A stretch of 64,000 bases of DNA from the NCBI RefSeq assembly GCF_965249985.1, contig NZ_OZ252280.1. One strand, written 5' to 3'. The first letter of the stretch is position 1, and the number at the start of each line of letters is the position of its first letter. The translations under genes were made by a program, and so were the position numbers. Below, one piece after another: positions 50,819-59,714 of this stretch. The notes beneath the pieces are model-generated. The model saw nothing but the letters and a program-made list of their open reading frames with translations. It was not told the origin of the DNA and did no database searches. Origin of the DNA: Algiphilus sp022763315 (lineage in GTDB: Bacteria; Pseudomonadota; Gammaproteobacteria; Nevskiales; Nevskiaceae).

Positions 50819-53236
50819 TCATTCCGAAATGCGGTATTCGCGGATGCTCTGAGCGGCGATTTCCGCGCGCGAGAACGGGAAGCGGTGCCAGGCGCGCTCG
50901 GCATAGGCCTCCGTGAAGTCGCTGAAATGCGGGTTTGCGGGGTCGGTCGACTGCGAGTAGGTGACGAAGCCCTCTGCACGTACCCGGCCGTTTTCCCAGG
51001 TCACAGCGTGGATATAGCTGTTGCCGAAGGTCACCGGATAGCCGTTTTCGGAAAGCGTGCCACTGCCCGCGATGGTAAAGGCGCCTTCGAACTGCTCTCC
51101 ACCTGGCACCGGGATGGCGGCGCCATCCGCGTCGTTCACTCCGGATACCTGAAGTTCTCCGAGCGGAGCGTCGAGCGCGATGCCTAGGCCCTCAATGCGA
51201 TCAACCGCGTCACCCAGCGCGCGGCCGACCCCCAGCGCGCCCGTGTTCAGATCGCGCGGCGTATTGACGGGGTCTTCGTTGCTGAAGGGGGTCTGCCAGA
51301 GGTTGTTGGCACCGCTGGCCTCGCGCCAGAATTCGCGCCAGAGGTGCGCGCCGCGCGAATCGGGGCTGCCCGTGCCGTCCCAGTTGGCAATGACGTCGCA
51401 GGCGGGCTGATTGTCGTCGCAGAGGTCGGCGAGTACGGCATCGCGCGCCAATCGCGCGCTATAAATCTGTGACGAGACGGTCACGTCCTTGAGCTGCTCA
51501 AAGGAGAAGCGGTTCCCGTTCAGGCCGTCGCTACCCGCCAGGCGATCCTGAATCTGAAGGATGCAGAGGCGTGTGCGCAGCGTACGCTCGGCATTCTCGT
51601 CGCCGATGATGCGATCGAAGCCGGTCAGCGGCTCGGCGGGATTGGTCAGCCAATAGCTATCGTTGCAGTTGTGCACCCAGTCGCTGCGCTCCAGCGTTGG
51701 AAGATTGGCGGGTCCGAAGATGCCCGGCGCGGGTGCGTCGGCGTCGGTTTGCCACTCGCACTCGGCGCGGTTGCCGCGCAGCACTGGCAGACCGGCCATC
51801 AGCTGGTCGACCAGCGGGCCGATGATGGGCGACTGGCAATCGGCTTTTTGCTCATCGGTGACATTGGGCACCACCGTCACATCACCGTAGTACACCTCGG
51901 CGCCAGGACCGGTGGCGATGGTGTTGACCCAGGGCACACCAAGGATTTCGCCGTGCAAGCGCTTGAATTCGTCGAAGGAATCCGCGCGGTTCCAGGCGAA
52001 AAACTGGTCGAGCAGACGGTTGTTCTCCGCGTTGGCGTCGCGCAGCGTGAAGCCGCGCAGCAAATCCCAACCCAGTACAGGCAGTCCTGCGGCGCTGATC
52101 TCCACCATCGGCCCGAAGTGAGAGCGATACAGGCTGCGGGTTTCCGTGCTGAGGCTGCCGTCCTCTTCCAGGACTTCGATCTCCAGCGGCACTTCCTCAA
52201 TGCGCCGTAGCTCGCCCTCGTAGAAATACTCCATCGGATTCAGTGGATTGACGACGAGCTGGTAGAAGGTGAAGCGGTGCGCGGTGGACACCGTATGGCT
52301 CCAGGCGAAGTCGTTGTTGAATCCGATCAGGATGGCGGGAACGCCATAGAGCGTGGAACCCATGATGTCGAGTTCGCCGGGGATGGTGAGATGCGCGGCA
52401 TAGAGACGCTCGGTCCCCGACCACGGGAAATGGGGATTGCCAAACAGCATGGATTGGCCGGTGGTGGTTGTCTCACCACCCAGTGCATACATATTGCTGC
52501 CGATGGGCAGCGGCCGGCTCAACGGCATATCTTCGGGGGTGATCTCGCCCGCTTCGATGGCGCGGCGCAGGCGTTCCGGATCCGTGCCGTCGACGGAAGC
52601 AGCGTCGCTGCCGTCAGAACGGCCCAGCAGCGGAGGCGTCACGTTGGCGATTTCAGAGGTGAGCGCGCTGGCGCCGGCGAGGATGCTGAGGCGGTAGTAG
52701 CGCCGATACATGTCGTCGGTGCTGATCTCGGTCAGCCAGGCGGCGTCGCGGCACGCCTGATGGCGTCCGGCATGCTCGCCGCCCTGCAGTTCGCGGATGT
52801 AGCGGTTGAGGCCAGCAGCGTAGCCCGCGGTGGCGTCGCGGACTTCCCGCGAAGCGGTGTCGCGCAGATTGCTGACCACCTCCTCGGTGGCCACCAGCTT
52901 CCAGAAGAAATCGCTGTCGACGTTGTTGGCGGTGCTGCCGGAGGCGCGAATGGTGTAGCTGCCATCGCGGCCAAAGTAGCGCGCGCGCTCGCCGCGAATG
53001 GTGAGCAGATCTTCCAGCAATACACAGACATTATCTTCGGCGAAAGCGTAACCGAAGCCGTAGCCAAGGCTGCCGAAATCATCGGCGACGATATGGGGAA
53101 TGCCGAATTCGGTACGCGTGATCCGCGCGTCGTAGTCTCCCGAGGCACCCGGGCCATCGTCGTTGCTGCCGCCGCCGCAAGCGGCAAGGACAACGCTGCT
53201 GAGCAGCAGGCAAAGACAGGTACGAATCGGACGCAT
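50819..53236 (-). CDS. Penicillin-acylase-family (PvdQ/AHL acylase-like) lipoprotein
   Basis: An 805-residue Ntn-hydrolase precursor. The segment GNPHFPWSGTERLYAAHLTIPG and the following LDIMGSTLYG closely follow PvdQ/aculeacin acylase. The autoprocessing site and nucleophile Ser are in PIGSNMYALGG (about residue 246), separating alpha and beta chains. Unlike soluble PvdQ, it begins with a lipoprotein signal, VVLAAC, with Cys20 followed by GGGSND, so it is predicted to be anchored in the outer membrane. Members cleave acyl amides such as acyl-homoserine lactones, siderophore precursors or echinocandins; the substrate here is unknown. GGAGGAG precedes the ATG. Confidence 0.9.
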   Translation of the reverse strand: MRPIRTCLCLLLSSVVLAACGGGSNDDGPGASGDYDARITRTEFGIPHIVADDFGSLGYGFGYAFAEDNVCVLLEDLLTIRGERARYFGRDGSYTIRASGSTANNVDSDFFWKLVATEEVVSNLRDTASREVRDATAGYAAGLNRYIRELQGGEHAGRHQACRDAAWLTEISTDDMYRRYYRLSILAGASALTSEIANVTPPLLGRSDGSDAASVDGTDPERLRRAIEAGEITPEDMPLSRPLPIGSNMYALGGETTTTGQSMLFGNPHFPWSGTERLYAAHLTIPGELDIMGSTLYGVPAILIGFNNDFAWSHTVSTAHRFTFYQLVVNPLNPMEYFYEGELRRIEEVPLEIEVLEEDGSLSTETRSLYRSHFGPMVEISAAGLPVLGWDLLRGFTLRDANAENNRLLDQFFAWNRADSFDEFKRLHGEILGVPWVNTIATGPGAEVYYGDVTVVPNVTDEQKADCQSPIIGPLVDQLMAGLPVLRGNRAECEWQTDADAPAPGIFGPANLPTLERSDWVHNCNDSYWLTNPAEPLTGFDRIIGDENAERTLRTRLCILQIQDRLAGSDGLNGNRFSFEQLKDVTVSSQIYSARLARDAVLADLCDDNQPACDVIANWDGTGSPDSRGAHLWREFWREASGANNLWQTPFSNEDPVNTPRDLNTGALGVGRALGDAVDRIEGLGIALDAPLGELQVSGVNDADGAAIPVPGGEQFEGAFTIAGSGTLSENGYPVTFGNSYIHAVTWENGRVRAEGFVTYSQSTDPANPHFSDFTEAYAERAWHRFPFSRAEIAAQSIREYRISE

Positions 53237-53404
53237 GGTTCTCCTCCGGAGTGGTCTGCGAGCCGCGTTCAGGCCGCGGTCAGGAATTGTCGGAAGAGTG
53301 TGCCACTTTTCATCATTCCGCCATATTCGGAGCGACTGACTTCGCCTTCATGGCGCACGTGCACGTCCTGCGGTCAACGCCGCTGTTGGCGCCGACGGCG
53401 GCGA

Positions 53405-54085
53405 TCAATGCTGCAAGTAGTGCAGGCCGCCGGTCTTTAGATACAGCGTGCATCCCTTGGGGCTGTGGGCATGGTAGCGGCTGTCCATCGGCAGCCGAAG
53501 CCAAGCTCCCTCCTCTAGCCTCCCCTCCTCGTCGACCAGCGCGCCCTCCAGCACGAAGCACTCGGCGCCGTCCGGAAAGTGTCGACCATGAATGGCAGTC
53601 CCCGGAGCCCATCGCTCCAGCCAGGTCTCATCGCGGAAACCGGGCTGTCGGTACAGGCATTTGTGCTCGATTCCGGGAAGCGCGCTCGGCACCCATGGCA
53701 GCTGGTCGACGCGACAACGGAGCTGGCGGCGGTCTCGGCCTGGGTACTGCCGCAGTTTGACCAGGAGCAGGCAGCCGGGCGTAGAAAAGGGGGCGTGGCG
53801 AAAGCCTTCCGGGTGCAGCAAGTAGCTGCCCGTGGGCCAGTCACCGTGTTCATCCGAGAACACCCCTTCCAGCACGAAAATCTCTTCGCCATCGGGGTGA
53901 TCGTGCGCCGGGAACGTGGCCTGCGGGGCATAGCGAACGACCGAGGTGACCTGCCCCGCCTCCTCCGGGCCGCTGTGATGCACACGCTTTCGCCAGACCG
54001 TGCCGCTGGGGCTGGGCGACCAGTTCATGGCCTTCGTGTCCATGCGCTGTGTGCGGTCGATCTCGGTATTTACATCGGTTGTCAT
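53405..54085 (-). CDS. Double-cupin protein, ChrR-type
   Basis: A 226-residue protein with two cupin repeats: HDHPDGEEIFVLEGVFSDEHG (first, about 55-100) and GRHFPDGAECFVLEGALVDE (second, about 165-200). The His/Glu pattern fits metal binding at least in the first. The repeats resemble the C-terminal cupin of ChrR anti-sigma factors, but the N-terminal zinc-binding anti-sigma domain is missing and no sigma factor gene is adjacent, so it is more likely an enzyme or sensor for an acetylacetone- or peroxide-type substrate. ATG 54085 is chosen. It is divergent from the P450 gene with about 74 bases between starts. Confidence 0.83.
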   Translation of the reverse strand: MTTDVNTEIDRTQRMDTKAMNWSPSPSGTVWRKRVHHSGPEEAGQVTSVVRYAPQATFPAHDHPDGEEIFVLEGVFSDEHGDWPTGSYLLHPEGFRHAPFSTPGCLLLVKLRQYPGRDRRQLRCRVDQLPWVPSALPGIEHKCLYRQPGFRDETWLERWAPGTAIHGRHFPDGAECFVLEGALVDEEGRLEEGAWLRLPMDSRYHAHSPKGCTLYLKTGGLHYLQH

Positions 54086-54159
54086 AGCGTCCGCGAGCGC
54101 GGGATGGACGTGCAGCCTAGCGAGGCCGCGATCGCCTGCGCAATGCTCTGGGTCGGCAG

Positions 54160-55605
54160 TTGAATGTCGGGCGCATCTCGCGCAACCTGCGCAGCCATCG
54201 CTGCCGAGATCCCGCCTTGTCACTCCGTTCCCTTGCAGAATTGCCTGGCCCGCGTGCCCTACCGCTGGTGGGGAATGCTCTGGAGATCCGCCCGGATACC
54301 CTTCACGAGGTCATCGAGCGATGGTCCCATCAGTACGGTGCCCTGTGCCGCGTGCATCTGGGCCCGCGCAACGGCATTCTGGTGGCGGATCCGGAGCTCA
54401 TCAACGCTATCCTGCGCGACCGGCCCGAGCGCTTTCGCAGGCTGACGGCACTGGAAGGGATTGCCCGTGAGCTCGGCATCAACGGCTTGTTCTCCGCGGA
54501 AGGTGCGGCCTGGAGCCGGCAGCGCCGTGCGTGGATGAAGGCGCTCAACGCCCATCAAGTGCGGCCCTTTTTCGCGACGCTGACCGACACCACCCGACGC
54601 TTGCATTGCCGCTGGGAACAGGCAGCTCGCCGCGGGGCGCCCATCGATGTCCAGGATGATCTGATGCGCTATACGGTGGACGTGACCACGCGCTTTGCCT
54701 TCGGCGTGGAAAGCAACACCCTGGAGGCCGAAGGAGACCGCATCCAGCAGTATCTGGCGCAGATCTTCCAGGCCATCAATGATCGCCTGGCGGCGCCAGT
54801 ACCCTACTGGCGATATCTCAAGCTGCCCAAGGATCGAGCGCTCGACCGGGCGATGGCGGTGGTCAAGGACTACGTCAACAGCATCATCGCCGAAGCGCGT
54901 CAGCGATTGGCAGCCGACCCGGCGCGCGAGGCGGCGCCACAGAACCTGCTGGAAGCATTGATCGTCGCCCGCGATGACGACGGCTCTGCCTTCACGGACG
55001 AAGAGATCCTCGGCAATACCTTGACTGCACTGCTTGCCGGTGAGGACACCACAGCCAACACCCTGGCCTGGATGATCCACCTGCTGTGCCGTAACCCGAT
55101 GGCCCAACGGCAGCTGCAGGTTCGGGTGGATGCGGTACTCGGTAACGAACGGCTCTGGTCCGAATTGCAGGATGGCGATGCACTGGGCTGTGTGGACGCC
55201 GTCATGATCGAGACGCTTCGCCTGAAGCCAGTGGCACCGCTCCTCTTCCTGTGCGCGTGTGAAGATGTACAGATCGGAAATGTCGCTGTGCCGGCAGGGA
55301 CAGACGTGCTCTGTTCCCTGCGCGCCCCCACGCGCCACGAAGACCGTTACCCCGACGCCGCGCGGTTCTTGCCGGATCGCTGGCTCGGCCAGCAGAAGAA
55401 GTTCGCCACCCAGGCGCCCATGCCCTTCGGAGGTGGCCCACGCATGTGTCCGGGGAAGAATCTCGCGACCATGGAGGTCCGCTCCGTCGCCAGTATGCTG
55501 GCGCGCAATTTCACGGTCGAGGAAACCGGTGATTCGCGCACCACGGAGCGCATGGCGTTCACGTTGGTGCCGGATGGTTTGCGGGTACGACTGATTCCGC
55601 GCTGA
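54160..55605 (+). CDS. Cytochrome P450
   Basis: A 481-residue P450 from the longest start. The Pro-rich hinge LPGPRALPLVGN (about 28) precedes the fold. The I-helix AGEDTT lies near 294, ExxR is ETLR near 350 and the haem ligand Cys is in FGGGPRMCPGKNLA (about 430). It lacks a membrane helix and any fused reductase, so it needs external ferredoxin or flavodoxin, not encoded here. The sequence is more like class II (fungal/CYP102-like) P450s than the camphor type. The substrate is unknown; the neighbours suggest a lipid or steroid. The start is uncertain: TTG 54160 or TTG 54217, with no good ribosome site. Confidence 0.94.
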   Translation: MNVGRISRNLRSHRCRDPALSLRSLAELPGPRALPLVGNALEIRPDTLHEVIERWSHQYGALCRVHLGPRNGILVADPELINAILRDRPERFRRLTALEGIARELGINGLFSAEGAAWSRQRRAWMKALNAHQVRPFFATLTDTTRRLHCRWEQAARRGAPIDVQDDLMRYTVDVTTRFAFGVESNTLEAEGDRIQQYLAQIFQAINDRLAAPVPYWRYLKLPKDRALDRAMAVVKDYVNSIIAEARQRLAADPAREAAPQNLLEALIVARDDDGSAFTDEEILGNTLTALLAGEDTTANTLAWMIHLLCRNPMAQRQLQVRVDAVLGNERLWSELQDGDALGCVDAVMIETLRLKPVAPLLFLCACEDVQIGNVAVPAGTDVLCSLRAPTRHEDRYPDAARFLPDRWLGQQKKFATQAPMPFGGGPRMCPGKNLATMEVRSVASMLARNFTVEETGDSRTTERMAFTLVPDGLRVRLIPR

Positions 55606-55739
55606 GCCGTGTGCAGAGGTTGCAGCCGGAGGTAGCGTGGTGACTCGCCGCGCGCATCGCCCCGTGCAGACAGCCAGCAAGCGGTTTACCTTTGCGGGTC
55701 TGTTTTCACTCCCGCCGCGCTCGTGAGCGGTTGATTGCC

Positions 55740-56849
55740 ATGACCCATTTCTCGCCCATCCGCCATTTCGAGGACACGCGCAAGGCGCCCGGTCAGCAAA
55801 GCCGGGTCGAGGACACGCGGAGCGCCGCCAAGGCGTTCCGCCATGCCATGCTGGCAGGCCCAAAGGCGCACTATTTTCAGAGCTTCGATCTGGTGACGGT
55901 GCCCTACCCGACGCGCTATGGGCTGCGCAACGCCTTCTCCCGTGAACGCTTCGTGGAGTTTCTGCATCTGCGCAACCGGATGTTCGTGGTGCAGTTCGCT
56001 ACGCCGGGAGGCATCAAGACACTGCTGGTGTCGCCTTCGGACCACGAGCGCGGAATCGAAACGCCTTTCTTCCGCCGGCTGGCGGATCACACGCCCGCGG
56101 CGCTCACCAAGTTCATTGTCAAGCGGCACGCCACCGTCCCCGAGGTATTGGAGCGGATCGGCCTGCGGCCGGAGGATGTGGACTACATCACCTATGACCA
56201 TCTTCATACCCAGGATGTCAGGCGATGGCTGGGCAGCGACGAGGAAGACGCCTATTTCCCGAATGCCAAGCTGCTGGTGCACCGTCAGGAATGGGAGTCG
56301 GCGCAGGATCTCAACCCCTACCAGGCGGACTGGTATTGCCCAAGCGGCGTGGCCGGAGTGCCGGCATCCCGCGTGCACTGCTTCGAAGGCTCCATCCAGC
56401 TCGGCGATGGCGTGGCGCTGGTACATACCCCGGGGCATACCGAAGGCAACCATTCCATCGTCGTGCACACCGACGAGGGCCTTTGGGTGACCAGCGAGAA
56501 CGGCGTCAGCGTCGATGCCTATGCGCCGCTGCTGTCGACGGCGGCGGGCGTGGCGGACTACGCGCGGGCGGTGGGTACCGAGGTGATCATCAACGGCAAT
56601 ACGCTCGAGAATGCGGTCGATCAGTACATTTCGATGGTGCAGGAGAAGACCATCGCCGGCCCGTCCGCGCGTGATCCCCGTTTTCCGAATTTGTTTCCGT
56701 CATCGGAAATGACGCCCTTCTGGGCCTTTCCGGGCACCCGGCCTGCCTTCTATGTCGGACAGGCCCATCACGGCACCTTGCATCGAGCCGGCGCTGCCGC
56801 CGCCGGCGCGGTCGAGGGTGATCGTCGCTCTACAGTAGGCCAGGGATAA
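55740..56849 (+). CDS. Metallo-beta-lactamase-fold hydrolase with altered metal motif
   Basis: A 369-residue MBL-fold protein. The usual HxHxDH reads HLHTQD (about 154-159), so the Asp is shifted and the last His is missing, while HTPGHTEGNHS (about 230) is normal. An N-terminal extension of about 120 residues precedes the fold. Lactonases and phosphodiesterases are possible, but the odd first motif makes a catalytic claim uncertain. It lies 134 bases after the P450 gene on the same strand. Its 3' end overlaps the convergent steroid-reductase-like gene by 20 bases. Confidence 0.82.
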   Translation: MTHFSPIRHFEDTRKAPGQQSRVEDTRSAAKAFRHAMLAGPKAHYFQSFDLVTVPYPTRYGLRNAFSRERFVEFLHLRNRMFVVQFATPGGIKTLLVSPSDHERGIETPFFRRLADHTPAALTKFIVKRHATVPEVLERIGLRPEDVDYITYDHLHTQDVRRWLGSDEEDAYFPNAKLLVHRQEWESAQDLNPYQADWYCPSGVAGVPASRVHCFEGSIQLGDGVALVHTPGHTEGNHSIVVHTDEGLWVTSENGVSVDAYAPLLSTAAGVADYARAVGTEVIINGNTLENAVDQYISMVQEKTIAGPSARDPRFPNLFPSSEMTPFWAFPGTRPAFYVGQAHHGTLHRAGAAAAGAVEGDRRSTVGQG

Positions 56850-57612
56850 CCGCCTTGCGCGTTGGCGGGTAGTCCGGGAAATGGTCGCGGTACCAAGCGT
56901 GGTGACTGAGTGCCCGGGGCAAAAGGTTGGCTACCGTCCACAAAGCGAACACCGCACCGGCCAGTGACCATGTGGCGACCGCCCAGCCGATCCAGATCAG
57001 AAACTCGCCGAGATAATTGGGGCAGGAAACACGCTCAAACAGCCATCCGCGCGGGATGCGATAACCGCCACCGCCCGGTGCACGCAGCGCGGCAAGTAGT
57101 GCGTCGGCCTTGCGGTTGATGCGGTAGCCGACCACAAAGATCAGCACGCCGAGGATCAGGCGCGGGTCCTGCAGCCAGTCGCTGTCGTAGCCGCCGATGC
57201 TGCTCCAGGACAGCACCGACGCATTCAGAAAAGCGATACCCACATTGCTGGAGAAAGCCAGTATGGGCACCAGCAAGGGCGTACTGTCGCCCGGCTTGAG
57301 GCGACGGCGTAGCGGGTAAAGGAAGCTGCGCTGGATGTAGTGTGCCTGCCACAGGGCGAATAACAGCAGGGGCGCCCATTCAAGCGCCCGGTCGCCCATG
57401 AGAAAAAACACCGCAAAGGCGATGGAGGCGGGCATTTCCATGAGAATCCATGCCGGCCGGGTCGGAACGCTTGGTCCCCACCACCACGCTCTCTGCTTCG
57501 CATCGTGACGGCCATAGGCGGCCGTGGTCCCCCAGCGCAGCGTGATGAAGACGATCACCGAGGCGATGGCGAAGCCAAGCAGCAGCCATTGATGCCAGTC
57601 CGCAGCCGTCAT
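56830..57612 (-). CDS. Steroid 5-alpha-reductase-like membrane protein
   Basis: A 260-residue protein with about seven helices. The C-terminal part (SCPNYLGEFLIWIGWAVATW then SHHAWYRDHFPDYPPTRKAV) aligns by eye almost residue by residue with vertebrate SRD5A1/2, including the NYxGE motif and the HHxWYxxxFxDYPxxRK tail. The N-terminal YGRH and PTRPAW-MEMPA also match. The family reduces the 4,5 double bond of 3-oxo-delta4 steroids with NADPH. A bacterial substrate (sterol, hopanoid-related or imported steroid) is inference. Its ATG is 13 bases after the AraC gene stop, on the same strand. Confidence 0.9.
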   Translation of the reverse strand: MTAADWHQWLLLGFAIASVIVFITLRWGTTAAYGRHDAKQRAWWWGPSVPTRPAWILMEMPASIAFAVFFLMGDRALEWAPLLLFALWQAHYIQRSFLYPLRRRLKPGDSTPLLVPILAFSSNVGIAFLNASVLSWSSIGGYDSDWLQDPRLILGVLIFVVGYRINRKADALLAALRAPGGGGYRIPRGWLFERVSCPNYLGEFLIWIGWAVATWSLAGAVFALWTVANLLPRALSHHAWYRDHFPDYPPTRKAVIPGLL

Positions 57613-57624
57613 GGCGCCGGGGCC

Positions 57625-58647
57625 TCAAGCGCCATCACGATAGGCCTTGCGGTACTGCCCTGGGGAGTGGCCTGTCCACCGACGGACTGCGCGCGTGAAG
57701 CTGGCGGTATCGGTGTAGCCCAGATGAATCGCCAGTTCGTCGAGCTTCATGTCACTGCCTTCAAGTAACTGGAGGGCCAGTTGCCGCCGCTCCTCCTCGA
57801 CCAGCGTGCGAAAGCTGGTGCCTTCATGGTCCAGCTTGCGACGAAGACTGCGCGATGACATCGCCAAGGCGCTGGCGACCTCTTCCAGAGAAGCGACAAG
57901 GCCGGCCTCCCCGAGCAACTGCTGACGCACCTGGCCAGCCATACCGCTCAACTGTCGCCGCTGCAACTGCGCCCGACATTGATCATCGAGCATGCGCACG
58001 AGATGGGGGTCATACATCGGCAGCGGTCGCTCGGCGTCTTCGCGACGCACCAGCAGGGCGTTGCGTGGGCGTTCGTAGCGCGGCGCGAAGCCGCACAGAG
58101 CTTCGATGCGCGCCGCATGCTCAGGCCGTGGGCCCTGGAATTCCAACGCCGCGACACGGATGCCGGCCAGGCCCAACTCATTGAGCAGATTGAGCCCGGT
58201 GGCCATGTCGCGCTCCAGCAGCAGCGCGCGCAGATGGCGCGGAATCGGCTGCGGATCCATGCCGATACCGAACCGCCCGGCCTCTTCAAAGGCGTTCACC
58301 CGGCAGTAGGCCGTGCTCAGGGGTAGATAACGCGTCGCCACGGCTATGGCATCACGCAGGGTCCGGCTGGTGCGCAACGCGAAGCCCCAGATTCCGAAGG
58401 TGGCGATGCTGTACTGCAGGCCGAGTTCGAATCCTAGGGCCGGCACCTCGGGCAGTGCCAGCATGATGTTTTCAAGCAGGCGCATCTCCTGGCCGCGCGT
58501 GATCAAGGCCTCTCCGTCCTGCAGCTCGGCGTCGCTGATGCCCGTGCCAAGCAGGCAGCTTTCCTGATCGACACCATGGCGGGCGGCGAAATTGATCATC
58601 ACCTGGCCAATCACCACCGGGTGGAGAATCGCGTCATGTTGCGACAT
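57625..58647 (-). CDS. AraC-family transcriptional regulator
   Basis: A 340-residue regulator. The N-terminal half is the 'arabinose-binding-like' domain found in OruR/ArgR-type AraC proteins. The C-terminal double helix-turn-helix has LEEVASALAMSSRSLRRKL and LDELAIHLGYTDTASFTRAV, ending GHSPGQYRKAYR. ATG 58647 gives the usual start; the frame is open to 58836 across the control region. It is divergent from the desaturase gene. A 21-bp-spaced direct repeat between them is its likely operator. Its own downstream neighbour is the steroid-reductase-like gene. Confidence 0.93.
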   Translation of the reverse strand: MSQHDAILHPVVIGQVMINFAARHGVDQESCLLGTGISDAELQDGEALITRGQEMRLLENIMLALPEVPALGFELGLQYSIATFGIWGFALRTSRTLRDAIAVATRYLPLSTAYCRVNAFEEAGRFGIGMDPQPIPRHLRALLLERDMATGLNLLNELGLAGIRVAALEFQGPRPEHAARIEALCGFAPRYERPRNALLVRREDAERPLPMYDPHLVRMLDDQCRAQLQRRQLSGMAGQVRQQLLGEAGLVASLEEVASALAMSSRSLRRKLDHEGTSFRTLVEEERRQLALQLLEGSDMKLDELAIHLGYTDTASFTRAVRRWTGHSPGQYRKAYRDGA

Positions 58648-58681
58648 TGCCCGATTGTAGTGCAGCCCCTGCCTGCGACCG

Positions 58682-58718
58682 GAATGGCCAAAGGTGCATG
58701 GCGAATGGCCGTTAGTGT
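58682..58718 (+). promoter_or_regulatory. Direct-repeat operator, probably for the AraC regulator
   Basis: GAATGGCC occurs at 58682 and again at 58703, exactly 21 bp (two helical turns) apart. Matching also extends to GTG at positions 13-15 of each repeat. The second copy ends two bases before a weak -35 (TGTTCG, 58721-58726), which is 17 bases from TAGAGT (58744-58749). This is the layout of an AraC-activated promoter for the desaturase gene. Confidence 0.65.
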
Positions 58719-58779
58719 CCTGTTCGGAAGGCAACTGGAAGCCTAGAGTGGCGAGCATTCCAGAAAGGAGACGTTCGCC

Positions 58780-59700
58780 ATGTCCGAAGACCTCGCTATC
58801 CTCAACAAGCAGGCGATTGCCGCCGCGCAGAAGCACATGGGAGGCGTGAGCTGGCCCACCGTGATGCTGGTGGCCGCGGTCTTGGCGGGGGTTGCTACCA
58901 GCCTGGGCCTGTTCGCTGCCGGATTTCTGCCCGCGTGGGCGGCGACGCTGATCCTGGCCGCACTCACCTACTTCGCCTACACCCCGCTACACGAGGCGGT
59001 CCACGGCAACATCAACGGCCGCAACGACCGGCTGCAGTGGATGAACGATCTGTGCGGCTACCTGGTGGCGCCCTTCATCATGGTGCCTTTCACCTCGCAC
59101 CGCGTGGAGCATTTCACGCATCACCGCTTCACCAATCAACCGGATAAAGACCCCGACTACATGGTCAGCGGCATGGGCAAAGGCCCTGTTGCCGCGATCG
59201 TCACCACCCTGAAGTTTTTCTGGGTGCAGAACACCTTTTTCGTGCGCGAGCATTGGTCTTCGGCGAGCGGGCGTGAACGCACCGCCTATTGCGCAGAAGT
59301 GGCCGTCTCGGTGGGCTGGCGCGCCGGCTTCGTCCTGTTGGCGCCGCACACGCTGAGCGCGCTGGCGGTCGTGGTCATCGGCTACTTCCTGGGTGGATTC
59401 TTTACCGCTTACTGGTTCGCCTATCGTCCGCACATCCCGTACCAGGACCCAACGCGCTATCGCAACACCAACAGCCTGATCATGCCCGCCTGGATGAAGC
59501 CGGTGGAATGGTTCTGGCTGGGACAGAATCTGCATTCAATCCATCACCTCTTCCCGCGCGTGCCCTTCTACCGCTATCACGCGCTGCATCGGGAAATTGA
59601 ACCCATCATGCGGGCACAGGGCACGCAGATCCTTGGCATCTTCTCCCGCCGCCCGGTGCCGGCCGAGGCGTCAGTGGTGCAAGGCGCCCACAGCCACTGA
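58780..59700 (+). CDS. Membrane fatty acid desaturase
   Basis: A 306-residue di-iron membrane enzyme. The three His boxes are HEAVH (about 71), HRVEHFTHH (about 107) and HSIHH (about 252). Hydrophobic pairs of helices lie at about 25-65 and 180-215. It inserts double bonds in acyl chains, or hydroxylates carotenoid-like substrates, which use related boxes. An AAGGAG site precedes ATG 58780. The promoter carries the AraC-type direct repeat, so it is probably induced by the divergent regulator in response to a lipid signal. Confidence 0.92.
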   Translation: MSEDLAILNKQAIAAAQKHMGGVSWPTVMLVAAVLAGVATSLGLFAAGFLPAWAATLILAALTYFAYTPLHEAVHGNINGRNDRLQWMNDLCGYLVAPFIMVPFTSHRVEHFTHHRFTNQPDKDPDYMVSGMGKGPVAAIVTTLKFFWVQNTFFVREHWSSASGRERTAYCAEVAVSVGWRAGFVLLAPHTLSALAVVVIGYFLGGFFTAYWFAYRPHIPYQDPTRYRNTNSLIMPAWMKPVEWFWLGQNLHSIHHLFPRVPFYRYHALHREIEPIMRAQGTQILGIFSRRPVPAEASVVQGAHSH

Positions 59701-59714
59701 GTTCCTGTGGTGAC

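Noticed and set aside
53405..54223. The double cupin as a ChrR anti-sigma factor
   Set aside because: The N-terminal zinc-binding anti-sigma domain is absent and no ECF sigma factor gene is adjacent.
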